64,000 nucleotides of DNA from positions 620,001 through 684,000 of the forward strand of contig NZ_CP021108.1 in the NCBI RefSeq assembly GCF_002119685.1, read 5' to 3'. This stretch comes from Bordetella genomosp. 8 (GTDB lineage Bacteria > Pseudomonadota > Gammaproteobacteria > Burkholderiales > Burkholderiaceae_B). This document shows, one piece after another, positions 37,476 through 46,398 of this stretch. The notes under the pieces are model-generated. The model was not told the origin of the DNA. It saw nothing but the letters and a program-made list of their open reading frames with translations, and did not search any database. How positions within the stretch are numbered: position 1 is the stretch's first letter; each line of letters starts with the position of its first letter. The translations under genes and the position numbers were made by a program.

Positions 37476-40400
37476 ATGTGTCTGAGTCTGGCCAATGCCG
37501 TTTTGGTGAAGTCCGTTGTCCGCGACGTTCCGGATAAGGTCCGGGCGTTGCCTCCCTACCGGCTCAGGGCATCTGTGCTCGCGCTCGCGATGGCGATGTC
37601 CGCGACGGCCTGGGCGGGTAACGGCGGCGCCGGAAGCGCCGTGGTTGTCGCCAGCCAGCCCTACGCGGGCGCCGGCGGGACCAACGGTGACGCGGCCCAG
37701 GCCAACGGACAGGCCGCGTCCGTCGTCAATGGGACAGGCAGGAAGGGCGGCGGGGGTGGCGCGACCGACATCACGACAGGTTACGGCGGCAGCGGCGGCC
37801 TCGCGGTGATCAACAATGATCCCACCGTCTTCGCGCCGGGCGCGACGGGAAGCGCGGGCGCGGCAGGTGTGTCCACGGTGTCAGGGTCGGTCTCCGGGGC
37901 GAGGGGCGCCAATGCCGCGGCGCTCCCCAGCGGCTTGAACAACGGCGCGGGGGGCGGGGGCGGCGGGGTAGGCGTCACCACGAGTGTCGACCTGGTCGTC
38001 GGCGCGGGCGCTTCGGTGACCGGCGGCGCGGGGGGCGACAGCTCGCAGAGCGGGAACTCGTCCGGTGGCGGTGGCGGCGGTGGTGCCGGCTTGTTTTCGT
38101 CCGCCAATGCGGTTGTGGAGTCGGGCGCGACGATCACGGGTGGCCACGGCGGCACCACGCGGCTGTTCGGCGGCGGTGGTGGCGGGGGCGTGGCGGCCGT
38201 GCTGGGCGGCGCGGGCACCCTGGTCAATGCGGGCGTGCTGACGGGGGGCACGGGGGGCAATGCCGCGAGCACCAGCGGGTCGGCCGGGCAAGGCGGTTCC
38301 GGCGGGGAAGGGGTATGGATATCCAACGGCGGCACGCTGGTCAACGCCGCCCAGGGCGTGATCGCCGGCGGCGCGGCGGCCGCGATCACGACCAGCAACG
38401 TCGCCTTGCCCAAACCGATCGGCGGCGCGGGGGTCGTGGGAAACAATGCCACGGTGGTCAACGCGGGGACGATCACCGCGGGGACCGGCGCCGATGCCGT
38501 GCGATTCGTCGGCGGCGTGAATTCGCTGGAGCTGCAAGCGGGTTCCACGATCACCGGCAATGTGGTGGCGTTCAGCAACGCCGATAGCCTCAGGCTGGGC
38601 GGCGATACCGACGCCGCCTTCGACGTATCGGCGATCGGTACGATCGCGCAGTACCGGGGCTTCGGCCAATTCGAAAAGACCGGCGCCAGCGACTGGACCC
38701 TGACCGGCACGTCGACGTCGGCCATGTCTTGGACGGTGCGGCAGGGCACGCTGGGCGTCGACGGCGCCGTCTCGAATTCGGCGTTCACGGTGAATCGTGG
38801 CGCCACGCTGGCTGTCAGCGGCAGCCTGGCCAATTCGTCCATGTCCGTGAGCGGCGCCTCCGTCGAGGTGGCGGCGGGCGGCAGCGTGAACGACTCCCGC
38901 TTGACGCTGGCGAGCGGCAGCACCTTGGCGGTGGCCGGGACCGTCGACGGTGCCGCGATCGGCGCCGCCAGCAGTGCGATCGATGTCCTGGCCGGCGGCA
39001 CGGTGGCGAATTCATCGCTGACCGTGGACGCCGCCAGCACGCTCCTGGTCGCCGGGACGCTGGCGAACTCTCCAGTGGCGCTGAATGGCGGCGCGTTGAC
39101 GGTCGCCGGGACGCTGGCGAACTCCCCGGTGGCACTGAATGGCGGCGTGGCGACAGTTGCCGGAACACTGGCGAACTCTCCGATGCGCCTGGATGGTGGC
39201 ACGGCGACAATCAACGGATCGGCGTATGCATCGTCCTTCACGGTCGGCAATGGCGGCGTACTGACCGTCAACGGCGATGCCGGGACTTCCGCGGTGACGG
39301 TCGACAAGGGTACGCTGCGTGGCGCCGGCACCGTCGGGGCGACCACCTTGCGCGCCGGCGCGGTGGTGGCGCCGGGCAACAGCATCGGCACGCTGACCGT
39401 CAACGGGCCCTACGTGCAGCAGGCCGGCGCGACCTACCAGGCTGAAGTCGATCCGACCTTGCCGGTTTCCGACCGCATCGCGGTGAACGGTACGGCCACG
39501 ATCCAGAATGGCGCGGTGCTCAACGTGACCAAAACCAGCCCCGCGCCTTATGTGGTGGGTACGCGCTACACGGTCCTGACCGCGACCGATGGCGTGAACG
39601 GCGCATTCACCGTGACGGGCGATACCGGATTGAGCGCCTTCCTGGCCTTGAACGGCACTTACGACCCGCGCAACGCCTACCTGGAAGTGAAGCAGACACG
39701 CCCGATCGGCGACGTTGCGACCACCCCCAACCAGGCCGCGACCGCGTCCGGGCTGGACTCCCTGGGCCCCGGCGCGCCGGCGGCGGTGCCGGTGGTCAAC
39801 CAGCAGACCGACGCGGCCGCGCGCACCGCGCTGGATCAACTGTCCGGTGAGATCCATGCCTCGGTGCAGTCGGCGATGCTCGAAAGCAGCCATTTCACGC
39901 GTGATGCGGTCAACGAACGGCTGGGCGATGCGTTTACCTGCACCGCCGATCCCGCGGCGGACCCGCGTGCCGTCGCGCCAGCGCGGGCGTCGGGCGCGAC
40001 GGCCTGCGGCGGCTCGCGGCCGATGGGATGGGCGCGCTTCTACGGCAATTGGGGTCATGCGGACGGCGACAGCGATGCCGCCCGATTGAATCGTTCCGTG
40101 GGCGGCTTCTTCATCGGCGCCGACATGCCCGTGGCGGGGAACTGGCGGGCCGGCGTGCTGGCCGGCTACAGCCACGGCTCGTATCGCGTGAACGGCAGCA
40201 CCGCGACCGCCGACAGCGACGACTACCACCTGGGTGTGTACGGCGGCACGCAATGGGGCGCGCTGGGACTGCGCACCGGCGCGACGTATACCTGGCATGA
40301 CATCAGCGCCGACCGCCGGCTGGCGGTGCCAGGGTTTTCCGACCGCCTCAGCTCGAATTACAACGCCGGCACCGCGCAGGTCTTCGGCGAACTGGGCTAC

Positions 40401-40841
40401 AAGGTGCCGCTGGGCAGTCGCGCCGACGTCGAGCCCTTCCTGAACCTGGCCTACGTCAATCAGCATGCCGAAGCCTTCGACGAGCGCGGCGGCGCGGACG
40501 CGCTGCACGTCGCCAGCCAGGATATGAACACCGGCCTGAGCACGCTGGGCTTGCGTGGGACCACCCGCTTCAGCTTCAACGGCACGGAGTTCCTGTTGAA
40601 GGGCATGGTGGGCTGGCGTTACGCGGTGGGCGATATCCGGCCGGTAGCGACCGAATCGTTCCAGGGCGGCGCGTCGTTCGACATTTCCGGGGTGCCGATC
40701 GCGCGCAGCCAGGCGGTGGTCGATGTGGGTGTGGGCGTGCACATCACGCGCAATGCGACGATCAGCGTTTCATACAACGGGCAGTATTCGTCCCGCAATA
40801 CCGATCAGGGCGTGCTGGGCGCGCTCAACGTCGCGTTCTGA
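37476..40841 (+). CDS. Autotransporter with Gly-rich passenger and C-terminal beta-barrel
   Basis: ATG 37476 gives 1121 residues; the open frame upstream to 37044 is not part of the protein. A long signal region (core RLRASVLALAMAMSATAWAG near residue 48) is followed by a Gly/Ser/Ala-rich passenger with runs of GGGGG to about residue 310. From about residue 430 a beta-helix-like part carries short hydrophobic repeats, including three 18-residue repeats at 525-578. A Cys pair near residue 830 precedes the autotransporter barrel (from about residue 845, WARFYGNWGHADGD), which ends in Phe. The barrel should insert in the outer membrane and display the passenger. No protease motif was seen, so adhesion is the more likely role. 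Confidence 0.9.
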   Translation: MCLSLANAVLVKSVVRDVPDKVRALPPYRLRASVLALAMAMSATAWAGNGGAGSAVVVASQPYAGAGGTNGDAAQANGQAASVVNGTGRKGGGGGATDITTGYGGSGGLAVINNDPTVFAPGATGSAGAAGVSTVSGSVSGARGANAAALPSGLNNGAGGGGGGVGVTTSVDLVVGAGASVTGGAGGDSSQSGNSSGGGGGGGAGLFSSANAVVESGATITGGHGGTTRLFGGGGGGGVAAVLGGAGTLVNAGVLTGGTGGNAASTSGSAGQGGSGGEGVWISNGGTLVNAAQGVIAGGAAAAITTSNVALPKPIGGAGVVGNNATVVNAGTITAGTGADAVRFVGGVNSLELQAGSTITGNVVAFSNADSLRLGGDTDAAFDVSAIGTIAQYRGFGQFEKTGASDWTLTGTSTSAMSWTVRQGTLGVDGAVSNSAFTVNRGATLAVSGSLANSSMSVSGASVEVAAGGSVNDSRLTLASGSTLAVAGTVDGAAIGAASSAIDVLAGGTVANSSLTVDAASTLLVAGTLANSPVALNGGALTVAGTLANSPVALNGGVATVAGTLANSPMRLDGGTATINGSAYASSFTVGNGGVLTVNGDAGTSAVTVDKGTLRGAGTVGATTLRAGAVVAPGNSIGTLTVNGPYVQQAGATYQAEVDPTLPVSDRIAVNGTATIQNGAVLNVTKTSPAPYVVGTRYTVLTATDGVNGAFTVTGDTGLSAFLALNGTYDPRNAYLEVKQTRPIGDVATTPNQAATASGLDSLGPGAPAAVPVVNQQTDAAARTALDQLSGEIHASVQSAMLESSHFTRDAVNERLGDAFTCTADPAADPRAVAPARASGATACGGSRPMGWARFYGNWGHADGDSDAARLNRSVGGFFIGADMPVAGNWRAGVLAGYSHGSYRVNGSTATADSDDYHLGVYGGTQWGALGLRTGATYTWHDISADRRLAVPGFSDRLSSNYNAGTAQVFGELGYKVPLGSRADVEPFLNLAYVNQHAEAFDERGGADALHVASQDMNTGLSTLGLRGTTRFSFNGTEFLLKGMVGWRYAVGDIRPVATESFQGGASFDISGVPIARSQAVVDVGVGVHITRNATISVSYNGQYSSRNTDQGVLGALNVAF
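39048..39209 (+). repeat. Three in-frame 54-bp repeats within the autotransporter passenger
   Basis: Units at 39048-39101, 39102-39155 and 39156-39209 each encode 18 residues of the form VAGTLANSPVALNGGxxT. The first two are nearly identical in DNA, the third is more diverged. They look like stacked beta-helix rungs generated by duplication. Confidence 0.9.
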
Positions 40842-40862
40842 CAGGCGCGCCGGCCGCGTCCT

Positions 40863-41258
40863 TCACAACAGGAAGCGGCCGATCGCCACGGCGGCCCAGA
40901 TCGCCACGGTGAAGATCAGGCAGAGCAGCACCGCGGCGCTGCCCAGGTCCTTGGCGCGTCCCAGCAGCGGGTGCATTTCCACCGAAAGCGCATCGGCCAG
41001 GGCCTCGATGGCGGAATTCAGCAGTTCGGTCACCAGCACCATCGTGACCGACATGATAAGAATGAAGACTTCCAGCACGGACCGGCCCAGCCAGAAGGCG
41101 GCCGGGATCAGCAGGATGGCCAGGGCGAGTTCCTGGCGGAAGGCCGCTTCGTAACGGATGGCCGCGCGCAGCCCCTGCATGGAATAGCGCAGCGCGTTGA
41201 AGATGCGGCGCATGCCGCCGGTGCTTTTATATGGCGAGTGCTGCGGTGTAGGCGTCAT
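40863..41258 (-). CDS. dgkA: Diacylglycerol kinase (DgkA type)
   Basis: ATG 41258 gives 131 residues (MTPTPQHSPYKSTGGMRRIF). The DgkA layout is an amphipathic N-terminal helix (NALRYSMQGLRAAIRYEAAF), then three membrane helices with the catalytic motif VTELLNSAIEALADALS. It phosphorylates diacylglycerol at the inner membrane. It is convergent with the autotransporter gene, with 21 bp between coding ends. Confidence 0.95.
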   Translation of the reverse strand: MTPTPQHSPYKSTGGMRRIFNALRYSMQGLRAAIRYEAAFRQELALAILLIPAAFWLGRSVLEVFILIMSVTMVLVTELLNSAIEALADALSVEMHPLLGRAKDLGSAAVLLCLIFTVAIWAAVAIGRFLL

Positions 41259-41346
41259 GGCGGATAGGTTGGACCGGCGGAAGGGCGACCGCCGCAATGA
41301 TAAGCAGAAACCCTAATTGTTTCATCATGCCGTGACGCGCAGTATG

Positions 41347-41373
41347 CGGTCAATTGGTAAGGCCACTTGACCG
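41347..41373. promoter_or_regulatory. Candidate operator for the FadR-type regulator
   Basis: CGGTCAA at 41347-41353 and TTGACCG at 41367-41373 form a perfect 7-bp inverted repeat with 13 bp between the arms. Overlapping it, ATGCGGT (41344-41350) and ACCGCAT (41378-41384) form another 7-bp pair that reaches the start codon. The position directly upstream of a GntR-family gene suggests autoregulation. Confidence 0.5.
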
Positions 41374-41382
41374 ATCAACCGC

Positions 41383-42132
41383 ATGCCGTTCCACGCCATT
41401 GAACCCCGGCGACTGTACCGCCAGATCGCGGACCAGTTGCGGGCCCTGATAGAGCGGGGCGAATTTCCCGTGGGCACCCGCCTGCCCCCGGAACGGGATC
41501 TGGCGCTGAAGATGGGTGTTTCGCGGCCCTCGGTGCGCGAAGCCCTGATCGCCCTGGAGGTCGAAGGCCTGGTCGAAGTGCGGATGGGGTCGGGCATCTA
41601 CGTCCGGGCGCGCGGCGACGGCGCGGCGGCCGGCAGCGTGGTGGCGGAAAGTCCGCTGGACACCATCCTGGCGCGGCAGTTGATCGAAGGCGAGCTGGCG
41701 GCGCAGGCCGCCCGCGTGATGAAGGCGCCGGATATCGCCGGCCTGCGCCAGGCGCTGGACGTCATGCGCGAGGAAGCCGGTTCCGGCAACATCCCCGCGC
41801 GCGGCGACCGCCTGTTCCATGTGCGCATCGCGGCCGCCACCGAGAACTCGGTGCTGTTGCGGCTGGTGGGCGAGCTTTACGACGAACGCCACAATCCGCT
41901 GGCGGTGCAGCTGGGCAGTCATTTCGAGAACGCGGAAAGCTGGGAAGCGGCCATCGCCGAACACGAACGGGTGGTCGACGCGATCGCGGCCGGCGACGCC
42001 GCGGCGGCGCGGGCGGCCATGCGCGACCACATGGCCAGGTCGCACGACCGGTTCACCGCGCAGTGGTCGGCAACGGATGGTACGACAGGCAAATCGAAGG
42101 CGGTATCCAGAACCATGGGCGCAGCCACGTAG
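41383..42132 (+). CDS. FadR-subfamily GntR transcriptional regulator
   Basis: The product has 249 residues. The winged-helix domain is LYRQIADQLRALIERGEFPV followed by LPPERDLALKMGVSRPSVREA; the C-terminal FCD ligand domain has HVRIAAATENSVLLRLVGEL and HERVVDAIAAGDAAAARAAM. It is the first gene of the rightward sugar-acid cluster and presumably controls it in response to a pathway intermediate. Overlapping inverted repeats lie immediately upstream of its start. Confidence 0.94.
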   Translation: MPFHAIEPRRLYRQIADQLRALIERGEFPVGTRLPPERDLALKMGVSRPSVREALIALEVEGLVEVRMGSGIYVRARGDGAAAGSVVAESPLDTILARQLIEGELAAQAARVMKAPDIAGLRQALDVMREEAGSGNIPARGDRLFHVRIAAATENSVLLRLVGELYDERHNPLAVQLGSHFENAESWEAAIAEHERVVDAIAAGDAAAARAAMRDHMARSHDRFTAQWSATDGTTGKSKAVSRTMGAAT

Positions 42133-42154
42133 CCATCGCCTCGGGAGGAGACAC

Positions 42155-42244
42155 ATGATGGTCGCAAGCCAGGAGCCGCCGGACCGGCAGCCAGGAAAGC
42201 GGCAAGGAAGGCTGCAGGGAAGGCAGCCAGGAGTGTCGGCATGA
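42155..42244 (+). CDS. Possible 29-residue leader peptide, start-coupled to the zinc dehydrogenase gene
   Basis: An ATG at 42155 lies behind a strong ribosome-binding site (GGGAGGAG). The frame encodes 29 residues rich in Gln, Arg, Gly and Pro (MMVASQEPPDRQPGKR...) and its TGA overlaps the next ATG (ATGA at 42241). The sequence is made of loose GGCAGCCAGGA-type repeats and has no known homologue that I recognise. It could be a translated leader or a chance frame; the downstream gene has its own AGGAG. Confidence 0.35.
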   Translation: MMVASQEPPDRQPGKRQGRLQGRQPGVSA

Positions 42245-43269
42245 GCATCGCCTGCCGCATCCACGGCGCCCGCGACCTGCGGCTGGAGCCGGACGATCCC
42301 GCGCCGCTGGCGCCCCATGACGTCGAGCTGCGCCTGGGCGCGGCCGGCATCTGCGGTTCCGACCTGCATTACTTCCTGCATGGCCGGGTCGGCGCCTTCG
42401 TCATCCGCGAGCCGCTGATCCCTGGCCACGAGGCTTCCGGCGTCGTCACGCGTGTCGGCGACGCGGTGACCCGCGTCGCGCCGGGCATGAAGGTCGCCAT
42501 CAATCCTTCGCATCCCTGCGGGCGCTGCGACTACTGCCGCGCCGGCCGCGACAACCTGTGCAGCAACATGCGTTTCCTGGGCAGCGCCAGCGTCTATCCC
42601 CACGTGCAGGGCATGTTCCGCGAGCGTTTCGTGATGGGTGAGCGGCAACTGACGCCGGTGCCGGAAGACATTACGCTGGGTGAGCTGGCCTGTGCCGAGC
42701 CGCTGTCCATCGGTCTGCACGGCGTGCGCCGCGCGGGTGAAATGATGGGCCGCACGGTGCTCGTGACCGGCGGCGGCACCATAGGCTGCATGACGGTGAT
42801 CGCCGCGCGCCTGGCGGGCGCGGCCCGCATCATCGTCTGCGACATCGCCGATCGTCCGCTGGAGATGGCCCGCGCCGTGGGCGCCGACGCCGCCGTGCGC
42901 AGCGATACGGCCCACGCGAGCGAACTGGCGGACGTGGCCGACATCGCCATCGAGGCAGCCGGCAGTCCCGCGGCCCTGGCGACCTGCCTGGCCGCTACGC
43001 GGCGCGGCGGGCGCATCGTGCAGGTGGGCACGCTGCCGGCCGAAGGCCTGCATTTCCCGGCGAACAGCATCATGGCCCGCGAACTCGACTACGTCGGCGC
43101 TTTCCGCGCCGGTCCTGAATTCGATTGGGCCGTTGCCTATCTGCGCGCGCGCAAGGTCGACGTCCGGCCCTTGATGAGCGCGCAACTGCCGCTGGACCAG
43201 GCCGTCGCGGCCTTCGAACTGGCGGCCGACCGAACCCGCAGTACCAAGGTGCAACTCGTATGTGAATGA
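42241..43269 (+). CDS. Zinc-binding alcohol dehydrogenase, L-idonate 5-dehydrogenase-like
   Basis: The product has 342 residues of the medium-chain dehydrogenase family. Catalytic zinc ligands lie in AAGICGSDLHYF and LIPGHEASG; the structural zinc site is CGRCDYCRAGRDNLC; the NAD-binding motif is VLVTGGGTIGCMTV. It most resembles L-idonate 5-dehydrogenase or sorbitol-type enzymes. In this cluster it probably oxidises a sugar acid or polyol before dehydration. The TRAP genes follow after 68 bp. Confidence 0.92.
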   Translation: MSIACRIHGARDLRLEPDDPAPLAPHDVELRLGAAGICGSDLHYFLHGRVGAFVIREPLIPGHEASGVVTRVGDAVTRVAPGMKVAINPSHPCGRCDYCRAGRDNLCSNMRFLGSASVYPHVQGMFRERFVMGERQLTPVPEDITLGELACAEPLSIGLHGVRRAGEMMGRTVLVTGGGTIGCMTVIAARLAGAARIIVCDIADRPLEMARAVGADAAVRSDTAHASELADVADIAIEAAGSPAALATCLAATRRGGRIVQVGTLPAEGLHFPANSIMARELDYVGAFRAGPEFDWAVAYLRARKVDVRPLMSAQLPLDQAVAAFELAADRTRSTKVQLVCE

Positions 43270-43337
43270 TGTTCCATTGAACCGACAGGCAGCGCCGCAG
43301 AGCGCATCGACGTCCTGCAAGAAAGAGGAGACACGAC

Positions 43338-44312
43338 ATGAAGCAAGGCCAGGCAGCCAGACTACTGTTCGCCGCGCTGGCGCTCGCCGTATCGGCGGGC
43401 GCGACCGCGCAGACCAAGCTGAAATGGGCGCACGTCTACGAGACGTCGGAACCTTTCCATACGGAATCGGTGTGGGCCGCCCAGGAGATCGAGAAGCGCA
43501 CCAACGGCCGCTATCACATCGATGTCTACCCGGCGTCGCAACTGGGCAAGGAAAACGATATCAACCAGGGCCTGACGCTGGGCACGGTGGACATGATCAT
43601 CTCCGGCTCCAGCTTCGCCGCCAAGGCGTTCCCGCGCATCGGCGTCACCTACTATCCCTATACCTTCCGCGACCCGCAGCATCTGCTGGCCTATACCAAG
43701 AGCGATATCTACAAGGAACTGGTGGAAGGCTACGAGAAGAAGAGCAATAACCACATCGTCGCCACCACCTACTACGGCACGCGGCAAACCACGTCCAACC
43801 GGCGCATCCAGAAGTGCTCCGACATGCAGGGCCTGAAGATGCGCGTGCCCGACGTGCCGGCCTACCTGGCGATGCCGCGCGCCTGCGGCGCCAATACGTC
43901 GCCGATCGCATTCGCCGAGGTCTACCTGGCCTTGCAGAACGGCACCGTCGAGGCCCAGGAAAATCCGCTGACCACGATCGAGGCCAAGAAGTTCTACGAA
44001 GTGCAGAAGTACATCGCGCTGACCGGCCACATCGTCGACCACCTGAACACGATCATCTCCGGCCAGTTGTGGAAGAAGCTGTCTCCCGAGGATCGCCAGA
44101 TCTTCTCGGACGTGGCGCAGCAGGCTGCCGAACGCGCGTCCAAGCAGATCATCGCGCGCGAACAGCAGCTGGTGGATGAATTCAAGAAAAAAGGCATCAC
44201 AGTGGACACGGTTAACGTGGCCGACTTCCGCCAGACGGTGCTGGACAAGGTGCCGTTCAAGCAATACGGCTATGAAAAGGCCGACTGGGAAAAAATACAG
44301 GCCGTGAAGTAA
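43338..44312 (+). CDS. TRAP transporter solute-binding protein (DctP family)
   Basis: The product has 324 residues behind a near-perfect ribosome-binding site (AGAGGAG). A signal peptide (LLFAALALAVSAGATAQTKL) leads to the mature periplasmic receptor, with the family sequence AFAEVYLALQNGTVEAQENP and the conserved Arg in MRVPDVPAYL that usually binds the carboxylate of the ligand. It works with the DctQ and DctM proteins encoded next. The context points to a sugar acid as ligand. Confidence 0.96.
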   Translation: MKQGQAARLLFAALALAVSAGATAQTKLKWAHVYETSEPFHTESVWAAQEIEKRTNGRYHIDVYPASQLGKENDINQGLTLGTVDMIISGSSFAAKAFPRIGVTYYPYTFRDPQHLLAYTKSDIYKELVEGYEKKSNNHIVATTYYGTRQTTSNRRIQKCSDMQGLKMRVPDVPAYLAMPRACGANTSPIAFAEVYLALQNGTVEAQENPLTTIEAKKFYEVQKYIALTGHIVDHLNTIISGQLWKKLSPEDRQIFSDVAQQAAERASKQIIAREQQLVDEFKKKGITVDTVNVADFRQTVLDKVPFKQYGYEKADWEKIQAVK

Positions 44313-44326
44313 GCGGAGGAAGCGCC

Positions 44327-44938
44327 ATGGCTACCGATGCACACGTTTCACCCGTCGGCGTAGCGCCGCAACAGGCGGCGCAGCACGCGTCGTCCGTGGA
44401 ATCCATCGTCTCCAGTTTCGAGGAAGCCGATCACCAGGATGCCGACCTCTCGGGCCATACCTTCGAGGACTGGCTGTGCCTGGCGATTTTCTGGCTCATG
44501 GCGTTGCTGGTGTTCCTGCAGTTTTTCACGCGTTACGTGCTGAACGATTCCTTCGCCTGGACCGAAGAGCTTGCCACCTACTGCCTGATCGGGGTGGTGT
44601 TCATCGGCGCGGCGATGTGCGTGCGTACCTGCCGCCACATCCAGGTCGATCTGCTGTACCGCTTCCTGCCGCATGCATTGGGCAGGGTGCTGTCCACGCT
44701 GATCGACGTGGTGCGCACGGCATTCTTCGCTTATGTCTGCTGGCTGGTCTGGCGTTATATCCAGCTGGTCGGCGACGAGCCGATGACCACCATCGAATGG
44801 AACAAGTCATACGTCTACTGGCTGGCCCTGCTCGGTTTCGCGCTGATGGCCGTCCGGTCTCTGCAAGTCACGATCGTTAACTGGCGGCAAGGCTATTCCA
44901 ATCTGGAACGGCCCGACGCCTACGACAAACTCGACTGA
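44327..44938 (+). CDS. TRAP transporter small permease (DctQ family)
   Basis: The product has 203 residues with four membrane segments from about residue 45 (WLCLAIFWLMALLVFLQFFT) and the DctQ features FAWTEELATYCLIG and CRHIQVDLLYRFL. The N-terminal cytoplasmic extension of about 45 residues is longer than usual. It follows dctP by 14 bp. Confidence 0.95.
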   Translation: MATDAHVSPVGVAPQQAAQHASSVESIVSSFEEADHQDADLSGHTFEDWLCLAIFWLMALLVFLQFFTRYVLNDSFAWTEELATYCLIGVVFIGAAMCVRTCRHIQVDLLYRFLPHALGRVLSTLIDVVRTAFFAYVCWLVWRYIQLVGDEPMTTIEWNKSYVYWLALLGFALMAVRSLQVTIVNWRQGYSNLERPDAYDKLD

Positions 44939-44966
44939 GCCGCTGGCGCGAACAAGGGGCTGGACA

Positions 44967-46373
44967 ATGTGGATATTGATCTGTGCTTTCCTGCTGATGA
45001 TGATCGTCGGCATGCCCGTGGCGGTGTCCATGGCGGGCGCTTCCCTGCTTTACCTGCTCGTCTCCGGCGACGTGCCGGACGTGGTGGTGGCGCAGCGCAT
45101 GATCGCCGGCGTGGAATCCTTTCCGCTGCTGGCGGTGCCTTTTTTCATCCTGGCCGGCAACCTGATGAACATCGCCGGCATCACGGGGCGTATCTATAAC
45201 TTCGCGGTGGCGCTGGTGGGCTGGATGCGCGGCGGCCTGGGGCATGTGAACATCATCGGCTCGGTGATCTTCGCGGGCATGTCGGGCACCGCCATCGCCG
45301 ACGCAGCCGGACTGGGCACCATCGAGATCAAGGCCATGAAGGATCATGGCTACAAGACGGAGTTCGCGGTCGGCGTGACGGCCGCGTCGGCCACGCTGGG
45401 ACCGATCATTCCGCCGTCGCTGCCCTTCGTCATCTACGGCATGATGGCGAACGTATCGATCGGCTCGCTCTTCCTGGCCGGCGTGGTGCCGGGTGCGGTG
45501 CTGACGGTATTGATGATGTTCACCGTCGCCTACTACGCGCGCAGGAACGGCTGGGGCGGCGACGTCGGTTTCGACCTGCGCCGGTTGGGCGGGGCCGCGC
45601 TGGAAGTGGTGATCGTGCTGGCGTTCCCGTTCGCCATCTGGCTGATGACCCGGTACGGCGTGTCGACGAACTGGGCCGCCATCATCGCCTTCGTGGTGCT
45701 GCTGGCGCTGGACTGGCGCTTCAATTTTTCCGCCGTCATGGCGCTGATGGCGCCCGTCATCCTGATCGGCGGCATGACGCTGGGCTGGTTCACACCCACC
45801 GAAGCGGCGGTGGCCGCCGTGGTATGGGCCCTGTTCCTGGGCCTGGTGCGCTATCGCAGCATGACGCTGCGGCTGTTGGCCAAGGCTACCTTCGAGACCA
45901 TCGAGACGACGGCATCGGTGCTGTTCATCGTGACCGCGGCTTCGGTATTCGCCTGGCTGCTGACCACGACGCAGGCGGCGCAGGCGCTGACCGACGCCAT
46001 ACTCAGCGTGACGCAGAGCAAGTGGGTCTTCCTGATGCTGGCCAATGTGCTGATCCTGGTGGTGGGTTGCTTCATCGATACCATCGCGGCGATCACCATC
46101 CTGGTCCCCATCCTGCTGCCGATCGTGCTGAAGCTGGGCATCGACCCGATACATTTCGGCCTCATCATGACCTTGAACCTGATGATCGGCCTGCTGCACC
46201 CGCCCTTGGGCATGGTGCTGTTCGTGCTGGCGCGCGTGGCGCGGCTGTCCGTGGAACGGACCACCATGGCGATCCTGCCCTGGCTGGTGCCGCTGTTCCT
46301 GGCGCTGATCGCCATTACCTACGTGCCGCAGATTACTTTGTGGTTGCCGCATGCATTGGGCATGGGCAACTGA
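44967..46373 (+). CDS. TRAP transporter large permease (DctM family)
   Basis: The product has 468 residues with about twelve membrane segments. DctM motifs include VPFFILAGNLMNIAGITGRI, VIFAGMSGTAIADAAGLGTI and TLGPIIPPSLPFVIYGMMAN. It is the sodium-coupled membrane component of the TRAP importer. The SDR gene follows after 25 bp. Confidence 0.96.
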   Translation: MWILICAFLLMMIVGMPVAVSMAGASLLYLLVSGDVPDVVVAQRMIAGVESFPLLAVPFFILAGNLMNIAGITGRIYNFAVALVGWMRGGLGHVNIIGSVIFAGMSGTAIADAAGLGTIEIKAMKDHGYKTEFAVGVTAASATLGPIIPPSLPFVIYGMMANVSIGSLFLAGVVPGAVLTVLMMFTVAYYARRNGWGGDVGFDLRRLGGAALEVVIVLAFPFAIWLMTRYGVSTNWAAIIAFVVLLALDWRFNFSAVMALMAPVILIGGMTLGWFTPTEAAVAAVVWALFLGLVRYRSMTLRLLAKATFETIETTASVLFIVTAASVFAWLLTTTQAAQALTDAILSVTQSKWVFLMLANVLILVVGCFIDTIAAITILVPILLPIVLKLGIDPIHFGLIMTLNLMIGLLHPPLGMVLFVLARVARLSVERTTMAILPWLVPLFLALIAITYVPQITLWLPHALGMGN

Positions 46374-46398
46374 TTCCACTGGAGGCGGTAGCAACATC

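Noticed and set aside
37781..39403. 540-codon open frame antisense to the autotransporter gene
   Set aside because: Its Pro/Ala/Thr-rich sequence mirrors the Gly-rich passenger codons on the other strand; the plus-strand frame has signal peptide and barrel.
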